NCBI GenBank assembly: GCA_025617745.1 | Contig: CM046866.1 | Coordinates: 17,739,725-17,803,724, forward strand | DNA from: Heliocidaris erythrogramma | Taxonomy: Eukaryota > Echinodermata > Echinoidea > Camarodonta > Echinometridae | Direction: 5' to 3' | DNA: 64,000 nt | Shown here: positions 1 through 12,013 of the stretch, piece by piece | How the letters are laid out: every line of letters begins with the position of its first letter | Position numbering within the stretch: position 1 is the first letter of the stretch | Program-made: the position numbers and the translations under genes | The notes under the pieces: model-generated | What the model was told of the DNA's origin: nothing | Seen by the model: the letters and a program-made list of their open reading frames with translations, nothing else | Database searches by the model: none

Positions 1-2073
1 GGGACCAACGTTCCACTTGTTATAAATTCTGCGTACTGAAATAATGCAGCAAAAAATGAGGTGTAATCACAACCACTACAAACATATGTTGCCGGTATTA
101 CAGCTGCACGATGTTCGGCTGGGATGTGGTGTAGAGCTGGGTCTTGGAAGTTTTTCTGCAAAGGCTGTCATGGTGCAGAACATGTGATCTGTAGTCTTCA
201 TTGACAACTGCACCATTACTTTCTTTTCTTTTCTGTCACAAGTGCTTTTCTGGGTGATTCATCATTCTGCAATGGAATAAGGAAAAAAAAAATGCTGATA
301 TAAGGGGTGATGTTAGAATGAGTGATCCTGAAAGGAACAAAACAATTGCAAAAAATAAAACACATATTGCCAGGATTGTCTCCGTGGATGAGATTCAATT
401 TTAAAGTGCTAGCCTTCATAGCCTTGCTAACTTTACAAGCAGTAAGGACAAGGTACAATAAAGTACACTAGCGGTGGACTGTACCAGGCAGAAGGGAAGA
501 ATTAAGATCATGACATTAGGTTGGGGAATTGTCTTTCCATTTACGTGAGATCTAGACCAAGATATAGTTATATTAAATTATTACCACTCAGATCTGTGTC
601 AGCGTGTCTCTGATACTAGCAGTGGCGGCACCAGGATTTTTAAAGTGGGGGGGGGGGGCAAATGGGGGCAAAAGAAAATGTTTGGGGGCAAGGGCGAACA
701 ACAAATTTTTCCACCCTTTTATTTTTTTTCACTCCGAAAATTATTGGAGGGGGCAACTGGGGGAAAATGGCCCCCCCATGCCCCCCTTGGTGCCGCCACT
801 GGATACTAGTACTAGTACTATTACTACTAGGATGGGTATCCAGTCCTAATCCGGACATAACAAATGAGTCAATAAGAATAAGATTTCACTGGAAATTTCA
901 GACGATTTAAAAAATAAATTTAAAAATAAATTGCATGCATTATTTCAGGAATCTTTTAAAACTTATTGTTGAAAAATATTTATGGTTAGAAAATATAGAT
1001 GGAAAATAATATGGTTTTATTTGATCCATCATTTCCGTGAAAATAAACAGCAATAGTGATGGCTTTAATTGTCTAGTGTCTGGGCACATGCACAACTCAA
1101 GCCCAACAACAGCAACACTGTCAGTAAACACTGCCTCCTGCATTACAATTACATGGCTGCTAGTGCTGCCTGCTACAGTCACTGCTAGCCAAGAAAGTTG
1201 GCTCGGAAAACCTAAAATGAGCATGTCACACTTTCTGGTAAAGAACATTAAATATATACTTTTTACAATACAATCAAAAGCATAATGCAACACTTACCAG
1301 CTGAGCTGAATGGGCCAGTTGTAAACGGAAACAGCTGATCGGTGATGTATTCGCTGACGAAAGAATTTGGGAGAGCGCATGCCCACAGGGGCGATCTCCC
1401 TCGCTCATAGTTGTAGCTTCCCAGTCTTTTTATGAAAGTTCTTGATTTTTGAAGGCCGATTTACAGAAAAGTACTAATTGCGCAAACTCAAATGGGCAGG
1501 GAGCGAGACTGGAATCTAAAGTCTAGTAACATGTAAATTGTTTTCATATTCATTTTGTCCCAGACTTGTGTCGGGGGAAAAAAAACAAAACCCCTTTTAA
1601 CGGCCCTCTGAAACAGAAAAATACTCATATCTCAAAAAAACTCCCGTTTTCAGAGAAAATTGATATGAAGCATAATATCATTTCCTATGGACTCTAAAAT
1701 TTTCATGTTTAAGGCCCAAATAAGGGAGATACAAGGTGAATTTTTGAGGATTTCTGCTCCTCGCTCAGCAGAGGGCTTCGATAGCCGTTAGGAATTCAAA
1801 AGCTTTTACGACTTTACGAGGATTAATTAGGGTGTAGAGCCGCGCCTGTACAGTCAAACCATACGCTGTGGAAACAGCTCCAGGAAAATAAGTGTTCTTT
1901 TATATGCTGATGGTCTTTACATGCAGGGTTTTATGTTTTACATGTTGCAAGGAAAACAAAATGTGCTCTTTATAGACAAGGGGTCTACAAGAGCAGGTTT
2001 GACATTTATTTTGTGTGTGTGTCAATTTCCATGGTCTTAATGACTCATGACCAGTCCTTTTGTCTTTTGGTAG
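1..2073. other. Upstream/intronic DNA, no supported exon
   Basis: I found no exon here whose splice phase joins the first supported FG-GAP exon at 2074, which needs one base from a preceding exon. Apart from the MITE at 620-801 the stretch is non-coding to my eye; short open frames at 940-1293 on both strands lack domain features. It is either a long intron or lies upstream of a second unsampled part of the gene. Confidence 0.5.
612..809. mobile_element. hAT-like MITE with 8-bp target duplication
   Basis: A 182-bp element at 620-801 has inverted ends: CAGTGGCGGCACCA on the left matches TGGTGCCGCCACTG on the right. It is bracketed by identical 8-bp copies of GATACTAG at 612-619 and 802-809. 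An 8-bp target duplication and CAG-type ends fit hAT-superfamily non-autonomous elements. The interior is a G-run, a T/A-rich middle and a C-run with no coding capacity; open frames drawn through it are artefacts. Confidence 0.85.
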
Positions 2074-5000
2074 ATTTGACATCAAGCTTTGAGGAGCATG
2101 TTGCTGGCCACCATTTTGGAGGGCTTCCTCCCCACTCTGCATCAGAACACATCAAGAACCCTAATGCCATCGTCATTCATTCTCAACAGGTAAATATTGA
2201 AAATCTTTACTAAAACGTAAAGGTCTGTATTGTACATTTAAGCCTAATTTAAGCCCAACGTTGGTTTTAAGTTTGGTCAAATTTAATGAAGGAAGTTTAA
2301 TAGACAGGGGCCTAGGTTTTCGTTTTTGGTTAAGATGACTTTAGTCATGTCGGGTTTTACTATAAAATTTGAAGAATATAGGCCTTGGTGTTTGAGCTCC
2401 TTGTTGGTTACTTGACCTTTTACTAAGTACAGATTTTTGTTGATAACTCGAGCAATATGATCTGTCTTGAATTTTATTTTTACGCTCATACAAGCAGTGA
2501 TCTTGCTAGAATTGTATCGGGTTCAGTTTTAAGTTTGATAAATTGTGTAAAACTTGACATAATATACAACTTTCTCAAATTGCCAAATTTACTTCTTGCA
2601 ATGCATATTCAAAGTTATATGCAATATTTCTATGCAGGGCATAGAGGTTCTTGATCTGAAGTCGGGACGACCTTTGACACGACTTGACCTTTCACCCGAC
2701 GCAGCTTATGCTGACATTGACAAGGATGGGGTCGTTGATCAAGCTAAAGGTGAGTACATCCATTAAATCAACTTTGTATGAGGGTAAAGTAATCGACCAT
2801 TTAATGACTTTTCTAATTTCAGTCTGTAGTTACCATATTTGCTTATTCCTTGTAAATGTACTGTATGCTGATAACAGCTACTGTAGCTCAAAGCTGGGAT
2901 GATTATTTCCTGTATGGAAGTACACAGAAAGAAATACAATATGTACTATACAAATGAAAAAATTGTTATATTCAGTTATGTCTAGGTATTGCATTTATTA
3001 GCTGATTTGTTGAAATATTTTTCAGTATTAGTATTAGTGGAAGTAGTAGACGTAGAGCTTGTTTAGCACAATGCTAACCTGTTACAAAGTCCATTATCTT
3101 TCTGAACATAACATCTAAATTGTCCAAGGATTTATCACGGTGCTTTACAGTTATTTTAGATAATAGTACGTCACTGCCTGCATAGATATGTGGTTCATGT
3201 ATGCTGGCCAAAAATAATTTGCTACAATTCCTTTAAAGCCATATTCATTCAGTGTTGAAAACATGTGAGCTCTCTGTTGTTGAGACATGTAGTCTGTAGA
3301 GTATTGATAAATATTATTTGAATGGGTTATGAATTATCATTCAGTATTCTCTTTACTTTTTCTCCTTAAAGCGCTATTCACGGATTCAGAAAATAAAGAC
3401 AATTGTCAAGCTGTTGTAAAGACTGGCCATCCTCCCCACTCTCTGCTGTACAATGGATCCATTTGCTACCCCTCCTCCCTCTGGGCAGCTTTATCTTACC
3501 CATGTGAGTTTGTTTGAAATGTGCTATTATAAAAAGACTTGTTGCTTCTTTTTTTCTGTTTTTTTTTAAAGAAACTTTTATTGCACATTCTATTAAGTGG
3601 TAGACACAGGCATGTATACTCTTGCGCCATTACAGGGCTAGGCTTGTTATGATTTTTTTGTTACACTGCAATAAAAAAGTAATTTTAACTGCATTATTGA
3701 ACTCCTACGCTTTGTGAAAAAAATGTGTGTGGGGCCATTCTTTGTAAAGTGAAACAAATGGTCAAACGTGACCATCTAATATTGCATCATTGGAAAATCG
3801 GATTACATTTGATTTTTTTAATGTCAAAAGTTTCTTACATAAAAGATTTCCTTCTCTTTGACAAAAAGTAATTTCCCAAGCATGTTTTTACAGAGACATT
3901 AAAGGGAAGGTAAACCCTGGACTTTTGGCCTACTGAGAGTGTTAAGAGGACAATTCTTGACATTACTGTGAAAATTTACCTCTTACGAACACTTGACGGA
4001 GTAATTCATTTTTGTGAGCAATGATCGTCTGCTACAGCCTGCTATCGGGGTTGGCCATATTTTTGATTCACCGCGCTATGATGATGTTTTGTCGGACATG
4101 CCAAGGGGGAACTGTGATTGGCTGAAATTCGGAACGTCTTCATTTTTATTATATTGGAGCATCCGAACGCCTGGCAGTACACCATTTTGAAATGCGTAAT
4201 AATGGCGGCATCCGGGTACTTCTGGTCCGAGAGGTCCGACAAAACGTCACAGGGCGGGGCTTATCTGTTCAAAATGGCGACGCACACGATCGATATAGGA
4301 CCTTCTAGCAGACGACAAAATGATATTTCTAACTACTTGTTGACGGCGTTAGGGGGGCCCAAATGTGTTGAAATTTGACATGTATAATCAACAATGTGCC
4401 CTTCAACTAAACAGCTAACTAAATCGCCAGGATTTACTTTCCCTTTAAAAAACGCCTTTTTTGAGTGGTCACACACTGACCGACCCAATTTTCACCTCTG
4501 AAAAGAAAATAATGAAAATAATTGCTTCCAGAGCTATCCCACCAAACAATGAAAAATGAAAATTGAAATCCAAGGGAAATACAAGAAAAGTCGGTTTGAA
4601 TACAGACAAAGACCCATTTTCGTGCGAGGTCATACACGTTACTGACCCAATTTCGACCTGAAAGAAAATGGTGTACTCTAATTTAAAATAATTACCCCCC
4701 ATCTGTTGGAGGTACGTAAGATTGTTATTTAAATATCCAAAATGAGACTGCTACTACAAGACAAATACTGAAAAATTTAGGTTTAAATAAACTATTTTTC
4801 AGGATTTTGGTCACACACCTGACTGAGAATGGCCCTGTAGCATATGTATAGCTTTAATATATCTTCAACAATAACGTTATCTTTGGAAATTATAATCTTG
4901 CAGGTTACAATTTTCCTTCATTGCCAAATTAATATCCAACTCTTTTGTTATCCAATATCTTTTAACATTCAACTCTTATCATTTTACAGGGGCTTATGCT

Positions 5001-8000
5001 TTGGGGAAGTCAGAGATAAAGGAAAATCAAGAACTCAGTCTGCGCCCATTGATTATTAAGAGGTAAGATTTCATGGCAGGATGACTCTTTCGAATGCATA
5101 CATTGTCACTTCACCATATCATGATTTGTGGGGTACTTTTCTCATTCCCCCTTCCTTCTCTGCAATTCAGTATTTAAGAACTTGAAATGATGGTTGAAAA
5201 TGTTGCCTGGGTTAAAATTGAGAAGTTGTAGATGCCTCATTTGAAGAAAGGAATGTAAATACATTTAAAGATGCATATGTTAAACTTGTATGATGTAGCA
5301 CTTCTAGCAAAGCAATGTTATTCTTGATGGAAGTAAAGGTCTATTGAATTGATGAACTGTCTTTCAAATTTGATGGAAATTTGATTTTAGAATGTTAATA
5401 ACCATAATTGAATTTGAGGTGGTACAGTTAAGCCTGATCTAGAAAAACTTGTCACTTTACCTTTTAAACATGCAAACCTGTAAATTTGAGCCTTTTGAGT
5501 GAAAAATTGAGTGTTGCCCTGCCTTCTACATTGTACAGAACATCCTGTTACAGATTAGGCATATGGTACACCTCTATTGTCTTCCAATTAGTGGCATCCT
5601 GAAGGATCCTTTTGCCCTTCACTATTGTGTTGGTCTTGGTCTATTCTTCAAATGGCACGTGATATTTTTGAGAGTACATGTACCTGTATGTATGAAGGTG
5701 TGTGTATGCTTGATATGATCTAAGGATTATGTAGTGTTCCGAAACATTTTAACTGCCATAGACTATATCGCAAATAGCCTTTGTCACCACTCCAATTCCT
5801 AGCAAGCTTGTCCTGAATTGATTCGCTGCTCTTTTCGCGGCATTTTTAACCTTTTTTGAAGATGTCCTACATATCTACCCGACACACCTCGCTATCGCGT
5901 AGAAAGTTTAAACAATGCTGGCGAGTCCACTTGGTTTGTTTTTTGTTTTTTTTTTTCTCTCTGGTCCTTGAAGAACATCAAACTCCTTTATCCTCCCTAT
6001 TGCTTGTTTCACATGTATCTGAGCATTGGCCACAGTCGTTGTCTCCACATCCTCTGACTTTGTAAATTGCTCCAAGCGCACCTGGAGAAGGAAGCTACGG
6101 AGGGCAAGATATTTAGAGCTGGGGGAACTCCATATGAACTGTAAGCGGCGGCAAACCGGAATGCAAGGTCCTCCTTGAAGTCATAGTTTCATCAACGTCA
6201 TTGAGTTCATCTTCAAGGGCTTGTGATCTTTCTTCCAGGCTTTTGGTGGTTCTTTACCTGGTATGATTTTCCTCAAGCGAGGAATGTCTTTTGTAGCAAT
6301 GCAAAGTTGCGTAAGGGTGCACTTGTTCCATGAGCCATCTAAATTGTTGATATGTTGGGATTCCAGTGTACTGTGTGACCACTTTATCGGATGACAATTT
6401 CCTTGATTCCAAACCTCTTTGTAGCACTTAGTGTCTTTTCCAGTGCGGTACATGTAACTTTCACCGCCAGATCAATAACGGTCTGATGTAACCCCATACA
6501 ATTTGATTTGGTGTCCTGCAGCTGTGTCTCGATGTTGTTGACATAGGCTTGTGAGAAGAACCTCAAAGAAATGCTACTGTCGGGGTAGCTGTGTTCTTCA
6601 CTGGTCCGTAATGTGGCAAAATCTCTGGGGCTGACCTGAACTAGACAGGTTTGGGCTTTTTGTCTTGGCGGCTTGGTTGCGGTGGTACATTATTTTCCTT
6701 GTTACCCAGCTGAGCTCCAACAAAGTTATGTGTCTTTCGCTGCATCTTGTAACCTTTCAAGTACAGGGAAGGGCCGTCCGGGCTGAAAATGGTTACTGCA
6801 CGCTCGCGTTGAAGAATTAGTCTTTGTTGAGGAGCCTGGTACAATGGGCATAGTTCTTTGGGTCTGCGCATCTCTACTTGTGGTATTCAGTCTGTAAGCA
6901 TTTTGTCATCAGAACATAAAAGTAAAAGAAAAAAAAAGTGCTTTTACTTGTCAGAATATCTTTGGTCATTATGGCAGCCATCAACAGCACGTCTGTCCCC
7001 GCCACCCATAGTGCAGAATTCCAGTGATCGGAGAGTTCGCAAACAAATTTGACAAATTTTTGGTTGAAAGGAGCAGAGAGCTGAATGTGAGCGACTATAT
7101 CTACGCATTAGATACACATGTGACTTCGGCTGCTAGTACTTCGCATGATCGCATTCAGACAGTAAGACAATCGCGCTCTTGCTCCCTTTTCAATCGCATA
7201 ATCCCTTGCACCCGGCTATTTGTGATAAGGTTTATTGCTCGCAACACTCTGCTTACAAAAGTGTCGGCCTTTTTATACTGTCTGAATTTCAGTGTAAAGC
7301 TAGTTAATTTTGAGTATTGAAAGTAAGACAAACTTCAGGGCTTAACTGTAGATCAATTGTTAAGGAATTTGCTTCCCTTGTCATTGCAGTGTTGCTAAGC
7401 GACGAGGGATCATCAGTCATCTTCTCGGTCTCTCGATGTCCAAAGCTGGAATGGACACCATCTTCCTGGTTAGTACGGGTCAGGTGACCAGTTACGGACC
7501 TCAAGGACAGTTTAACTGGCAGGTCGGTCGTTTAATACTCCCTCTTTCTGGTAATGTCAATCCATGATAAGCATGATGGATATTTTAAACTTGTACATTG
7601 CTTTTAAGTTTGAAAAAAGAATATGGCCAATCAAATAAACTAATTATATATGTTCAAAATTTTTTACCCACGTTATCTGCAAAATTACATATTGTATTAA
7701 AGTTCTGTCGATATACACTTTTTTTGAGCAGTTCAAATTCCTCAGTGTAATTCTTGCAATTGAATATAACTTGTATGTCACAATTTCACTATCGTGCATA
7801 CCATATTCTTATGAAACTATCTGATTGTTTCTATTGCCATCGTGCAAGATTTGAATACAAATCAGCATAGCATAAATATTACTAAGGTATACTTTTTGTT
7901 TTGTCAGGTATCTACATCAGCTCTTTGGAGCGAGCGTTCAATTGTGAAGAAGTTCAAAGGTCATGTAGATCAAGATCTACAGGAGACGTATCATCGAGCA

Positions 8001-10236
8001 TTCCTACCCAGCATTCATCCTCTCTCTATTCAAGAGTTTGGTAAACAGGTAAGATCATTTTTTATATTTTTTCAAGATTTGAAACCATATATATTATGTC
8101 AACTTTCAGTGCAATATCAATTCTGTATACAAGGATATTAATTTATTGTATCCCCTGCATTCAGCAGCGTTCCACCTCCGCCGCCGCGTCACGCTTGTGT
8201 GCGCTCTAGTGCGCTCTATTGCGCTCTATTGTCTCTTATCTAAAAACCTAGTTTTTGGTGATGCTGCTACCAGTGTCCCGTCATTTAGGTCAAAGGTCAT
8301 ACTTTGGAGGATGGCGTGAGTGCACTCTGCAGGCCACATTTCTGGATAGATTTTAATTTTGTATGGAGATGTATAAATGTATACTTTTTGATAATGCTGC
8401 CCTCATCATTCCATCCTTTATAGGGTCAAAGGTCATTTTTATGCCTCCGCCCACCGAAGGTGGGTGCCGGAGGCATTATGTTTTCGGGTTGTCCGTCCGT
8501 CCGTGCGTCCGTCCCACTTCTCGTTACCGCGATATCTGAAGAATCATTTGAGGTAGGAACCTCAAACTTGGTACTAGTATGTATCCCCATACGAAGATGA
8601 ACTGATTAGATTTTGGGGTAAGTAGGTCAAAGGTCAGAGGTCACAGAGGTCAATTTACATGAAATTACATAAAAATTCTTGGTTTTTAGCACCGTTACCA
8701 CGATATCTCAAGAACTGTTTGAGGTAAGAACTTCAAACTTGGTACTAGTATGTTTCCCTATATGAAGATGAACTGATTAGATTTTGGGGTAAGTAGGTCA
8801 AAGGTCAATTTACATAAAATTACATGAAATTACTGGTTTTTAGCCTCGTTATCAAATATTTCTAGTTTATTTATGAAATGAAATAAATTTTCAGTCTCCT
8901 GTGCATTTTAAGTGAAAAGATTTGTAATTTTGTTGGACCAATCCTTTTTAGAGTGTACATGTATGCCATACATTTCCAATCTGGTGATGGCGGAGGCATA
9001 AATTCCGACCGCGCACGGTCGAAAATTCATCTAGTTTAACTTTTTAACTGCCACATTTCTTGACGGATTTCTTTCAGATTTTTTATGGAGGTACACCTAA
9101 AATCTAAACAGTGTTTGCTGATGCTGCCCCCAGTGTTCTGCTTATTATAGGGTCAAATGTCATACTTTGGTTGCTGTCTTGCATGCACTCTGGAAGACAC
9201 ATTTGTCGACTGATATCATAGATTACTCTAGACCTCTACAGTTTTTGGTGATGCTGCCCCAGTGTTCCGTCTTTTATAGGGCCAATGGTCATATTTTAGT
9301 TGATATCTCGTTTGCGCTCTGAGGTCACATTTCTCGACAGGATATTTTTCAAATTTTCTATAGAGATGCATTATACTCTAATCTACCCACATTGTTTTGG
9401 TGATGTTGTTCCTAGTGTTGACAATGGTCCAGGCCACTGGCACCAATCTCTTTGTCCCTCCAAATCGCCGCCAGTGCGGGGGATACATTCGCATTGCGCG
9501 GCAATGGACATTTCTAGTATGGACAGATGTTTGCAGTGCTCAAAACAAGGTAACCTTCATGTTTCTAAATACTTCTCTCTTTTTAGTCAGCAGCAGTGAT
9601 CGCAGGATGGGATCACATAGTTCTCCTCTCACTGGAAACGGGCAATGTTCTAGCAGAACATTCGTTACCATGCCAACCTACTGCTCCTGTTGTCATTGGT
9701 GATTTTGACGATGATGGTTTGAATGACGTCATCGTCCAGTGCTCACACAGGTCGGTTTACTTAATCATGTTTCCATATCTACTATTCCAATTTAAGGATT
9801 TTGAAACTTATTCTCCATTTTGAAATTCCTGGCATATGCAACGAAAATGGACACGGTGTGCAGAAATTTTTGCTCTTTTTACTCGTGCATCTGATATACT
9901 CTTTAGAGCTCTGAATCTAAAGTTATTGAGCCAAGCCACATGTGGTCAACTGTCTTGAAAGGGTAAATGCTCTCTTGTTTATGCTGTCAATTCCCCAAAC
10001 TCTCCTCTCATTATGTTCTCTTTTAATGTTTATTAATCCAAACCCAACCTATTTCTACCCATGTTTTTTTCTGCTGCAGTTACCTGGGTTTCTCCATCCA
10101 GCGCTATTCTGGTTACTGGGTTACAGCGTTCATTGGTCTTGCTGTGGTTGTCATAGTAACAACACTTGTAGCCACCTGCACTCCCAAGGAAGAGACTATA
10201 GAGGGAGCTGCTTATGCCGACGAACATGATAGCTGA
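2074..10236 (+). CDS. FG-GAP repeat membrane protein, C-terminal half, eight exons
   Basis: Exons: 2074-2189, 2638-2749, 3372-3503, 4990-5062, 7390-7522, 7908-8048, 9587-9750 and 10080-10236 (stop TGA). All junctions are AG/GT and every phase joins, giving about 341 residues. The order of motifs is that of the plant FG-GAP repeat protein family (DEX1-like/At3g51050-type) as I know it: GIEVLDLKSGRPL, the calcium-loop-like DAAYADIDKDGVVDQ, HPPHSLLYNGSICYPSS, DTIFLVSTGQVTSYGPQG, AGWDHIVLLSLETGN, a second loop GDFDDDGLNDVIVQCS, then one membrane segment (TAFIGLAVVVIVTTLVA) and a short acidic cytoplasmic tail ending ADEHDS. Predicted to be a type I membrane protein with an extracellular or lumenal beta-propeller. 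The N-terminal half and signal peptide (several hundred residues in the family) were not found. Intron 6 (8049-9586) is repeat-filled. No break was seen, so the gene is probably functional. Confidence 0.85.
3899..4448. mobile_element. piggyBac-type MITE with TTAA target duplication
   Basis: Element 3903-4444 (542 bp) begins AGGGAAGGTAAACCC and ends GGATTTACTTTCCCT, imperfect inverted ends, and is flanked on both sides by TTAA (3899-3902, 4445-4448). TTAA duplication is the hallmark of piggyBac insertion. The element lies in the intron between exons 3 and 4 of the FG-GAP gene and carries no transposase. Confidence 0.75.
5963..6084 (-). pseudogene. Decayed DDE_Tnp_4 (Harbinger/THAP-type) transposase C-terminus
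   Basis: On the minus strand the frame reads QFTKSEDVE..., then ANAQIHVKQAIGRIKEFDVLQ. This matches the conserved C-terminal block of DDE_Tnp_4 transposases, usually A(S)xRIHVERAIxRIKxFxIL. Upstream on the same strand (6181-6871) are further open stretches in different frames that could be the rest of the same gene, but I could not recognise them or the catalytic residues. It lies antisense in the FG-GAP intron 5063-7389. Fragmentation over about 900 bp says it is dead. Confidence 0.55.
8160..9430. repeat. Diverged tandem repeat interrupted by a mobile element
   Basis: Units of roughly 115 bp recur before and after the inserted element at 8441-9034. Each contains a version of 'gcactctg..gccacattt', 'ttttggtgatgctgcc', 'agtgtt/ccgtc' and 'tagggtcaaaggtcat'. 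Units are visible near 8190, 8300, 9060, 9180 and 9300. They fill most of the intron between FG-GAP exons 6 and 7. No coding potential. Confidence 0.65.
8441..9034. mobile_element. GCCTCC hairpin-ended repeat, long copy
   Basis: Starts with an imperfect hairpin (ATGCCTCCGCCCACCGA then GGTGGGTGCCGGAGGCAT), followed by 'tttcgggttgtccgtccgtc', and ends with 'ggcggaggcataaattccga', 'ccgcgcacggtc' and 'ttcatctag'. Shorter copies sit at 11948, 16387, 20475, 29753 and 52275 in this window. This family is common in marine invertebrate genomes. An internal duplication ('aacttcaaacttggtactag' type, about 170 bp) is visible. No protein is encoded. Confidence 0.7.
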
Positions 10237-10829
10237 CAGGTCTGGAGTTGAGCTGAAAGAGATGAAGCAATATTATTTCACAAACTTGTTCTTGTACTAA
10301 ATACTTTTCTTCTGAAAGGTACTCATGGTTTTTCGCAATAGCCAATAGCAGTATTTTCTATTTGTGTAAATATATTTTGTATTGTGTTGAAGTGAAAGTA
10401 CTATTGTTACTCCAATCATAATTTGCTCGAATGTATTCACTCGTGTGCGCCAAAACTTACCTGTAGATTTTTTTTTTAATAGTTTTACTGGGTATTTTAC
10501 TCTTCTTGCCTCAAGAAAATTTACTAGGCGATGAAAGTAAAATCAAACTAACTGAAGACCAAGTCTACATGAAATATGAAAATGTTACTCAACCAAAGTC
10601 AATTACTTAGAGTAGAACAGTATCTAGTTAGGTTTTGTCATTCTATTAAAAATCAAAGAATCTGCTGAGATAACTTTGAAATGCCCCCCCCCCCCCTGGT
10701 GCCCAGTAGGCCTTAGCAAATGCAGAAAATCACGATTCGTTAAAAACAGATCTGTAAAAGTTTGAGGAAACATCAATATAAAAAGTATTTTGTTTTTATT
10801 ATAAATATCCATTTTTTCCCATGTGTAGA

Positions 10830-11312
10830 CTGGTTTGCTAAATAGTTGCGCCACCCGCCGCGGTGCGCGGCAACTTCTTAGAGGGACAAGTGGCGTATAG
10901 CCACGTGAGATTGAGCAATAAGGGTCTGTGATGCCGTTAGATGTTCGGGGCCGCACGCGCGCTACACTGGCGGAATCAGCGGGTACACTGCCCTTGGCTG
11001 GAAGGTCTGGGTAATCTGCTGAACCTCCTACGTGATGGGGATAGGGAATTGCAATTATTTCCCTTGAACGAGATATGCTTGTCTTAAAGATTAAGCCATG
11101 CATGTCTAACTAAAAGCTCGTAGTTTGATCTCGGGCCCAGGCCTGCGGTCCGCCGTGAGGCGTGTACTGTAGTCCTGGCCTTCCTCTTTGTTTTCGCCCG
11201 GTGCCCTTAATTTGAGTGCCAGGAGAGGCCCGGAACATTTACTTTGAAAAAATTGGAGTGTTTAAAAGCAGGCCTCGCGCCTGAACAGCAGAGCATGGAG
11301 TAAATGGAAATG
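10830..11312 (+). pseudogene. Scrambled 18S rRNA pseudogene
   Basis: Three 18S segments lie in non-native order. About 10830-11072 matches the 3' major domain (CTTAGAGGGACAAGTGGCG, GAGATTGAGCAATA, CACGCGCGCTACACTGG). 11073-11110 matches the extreme 5' end (ATGCTTGTCT.AAAGATTAAG, CCATGCATGTCTAA). 11111-11312 matches the central/V4 domain (AAAAGCTCGTAGTTTGATC, GGCCCGGAAC, TTTACTTTGAAAAAATTGGA). Substitutions hit near-universal sites, for example GATGCCGTTAGATG for GATGCCCTTAGATG. It cannot fold as a normal small-subunit rRNA and is a pseudogene or a chimeric retrocopy. Confidence 0.85.
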
Positions 11313-11947
11313 AAGCTACATCAACAGAAAAGTAAAGGTAGCCTTATACAAGGAATAAAGAAACACTCCCGTAAAAGCCTTGTCGACTTTTGTTTGTGAC
11401 TGCCTGCAGCTACAGTGAAAACTTCTTGCCTCTTTTAAACCAAATAACATGTCTGCAGCTAACAAGATGGTGCAGATAATTGATTTAAGAACAAACATCG
11501 ATTTCTTGCGTTTGTCTTCGAAACTCAATTTGTCTTGCCGAAGATGGCGCTCTTAACTTTATCACACGTAACTCAAATACATCTTCATGGTTCCTTTAGA
11601 TTTGTTCACGAATTTACCATTATCCTATTTGTATTGTTCAACATCTCTATGTACTTGAAATTTTGAAATGGATAAGCAAATTTAGAAATAAATGTAATGT
11701 AGCTATTTGCGTTTACAAGTATCTGTATTCAATAAGCAAATCACTATTGATGTCCTTTACTGTATGGCGTATGTAAAACATTCGAGAAATAAAATTGATT
11801 CATAACAGTCTATACCTTTAAACCTTAACTCATCTTATGACTTTACAAGGCAATGCATTTAAACATCTCCATACCCAATTCCAAGAGATTGGTCAACAAA
11901 TAAAGAAATTGATTATCCTTTTCACACAGATGGACAGACTTCCTGAA

Positions 11948-11993
11948 AACATAATGCCTCCGGCAACCACCTTTGGTGGGTGGAGGCATAAAA
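11948..11993. repeat. GCCTCC hairpin end, solo fragment
   Basis: Reads ATAATGCCTCCGGCAACCAC then CTTTGGTGGGTGGAGGCATA, the hairpin end of the repeat described at 8441-9034, in reverse orientation. The rest of the element is missing. Confidence 0.65.
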
Positions 11994-12013
11994 ATTTCAG
12001 CGCGTGATTATGA

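Noticed and set aside
604..910. Small proteins across the G-run at 640-800
   Set aside because: These frames are produced by a MITE's poly-G, T-rich and poly-C blocks; glycine/proline/phenylalanine runs reflect composition only.
10830..11312. Functional 18S rRNA gene
   Set aside because: Segments are out of order, most of the gene is missing and near-universal bases are changed.
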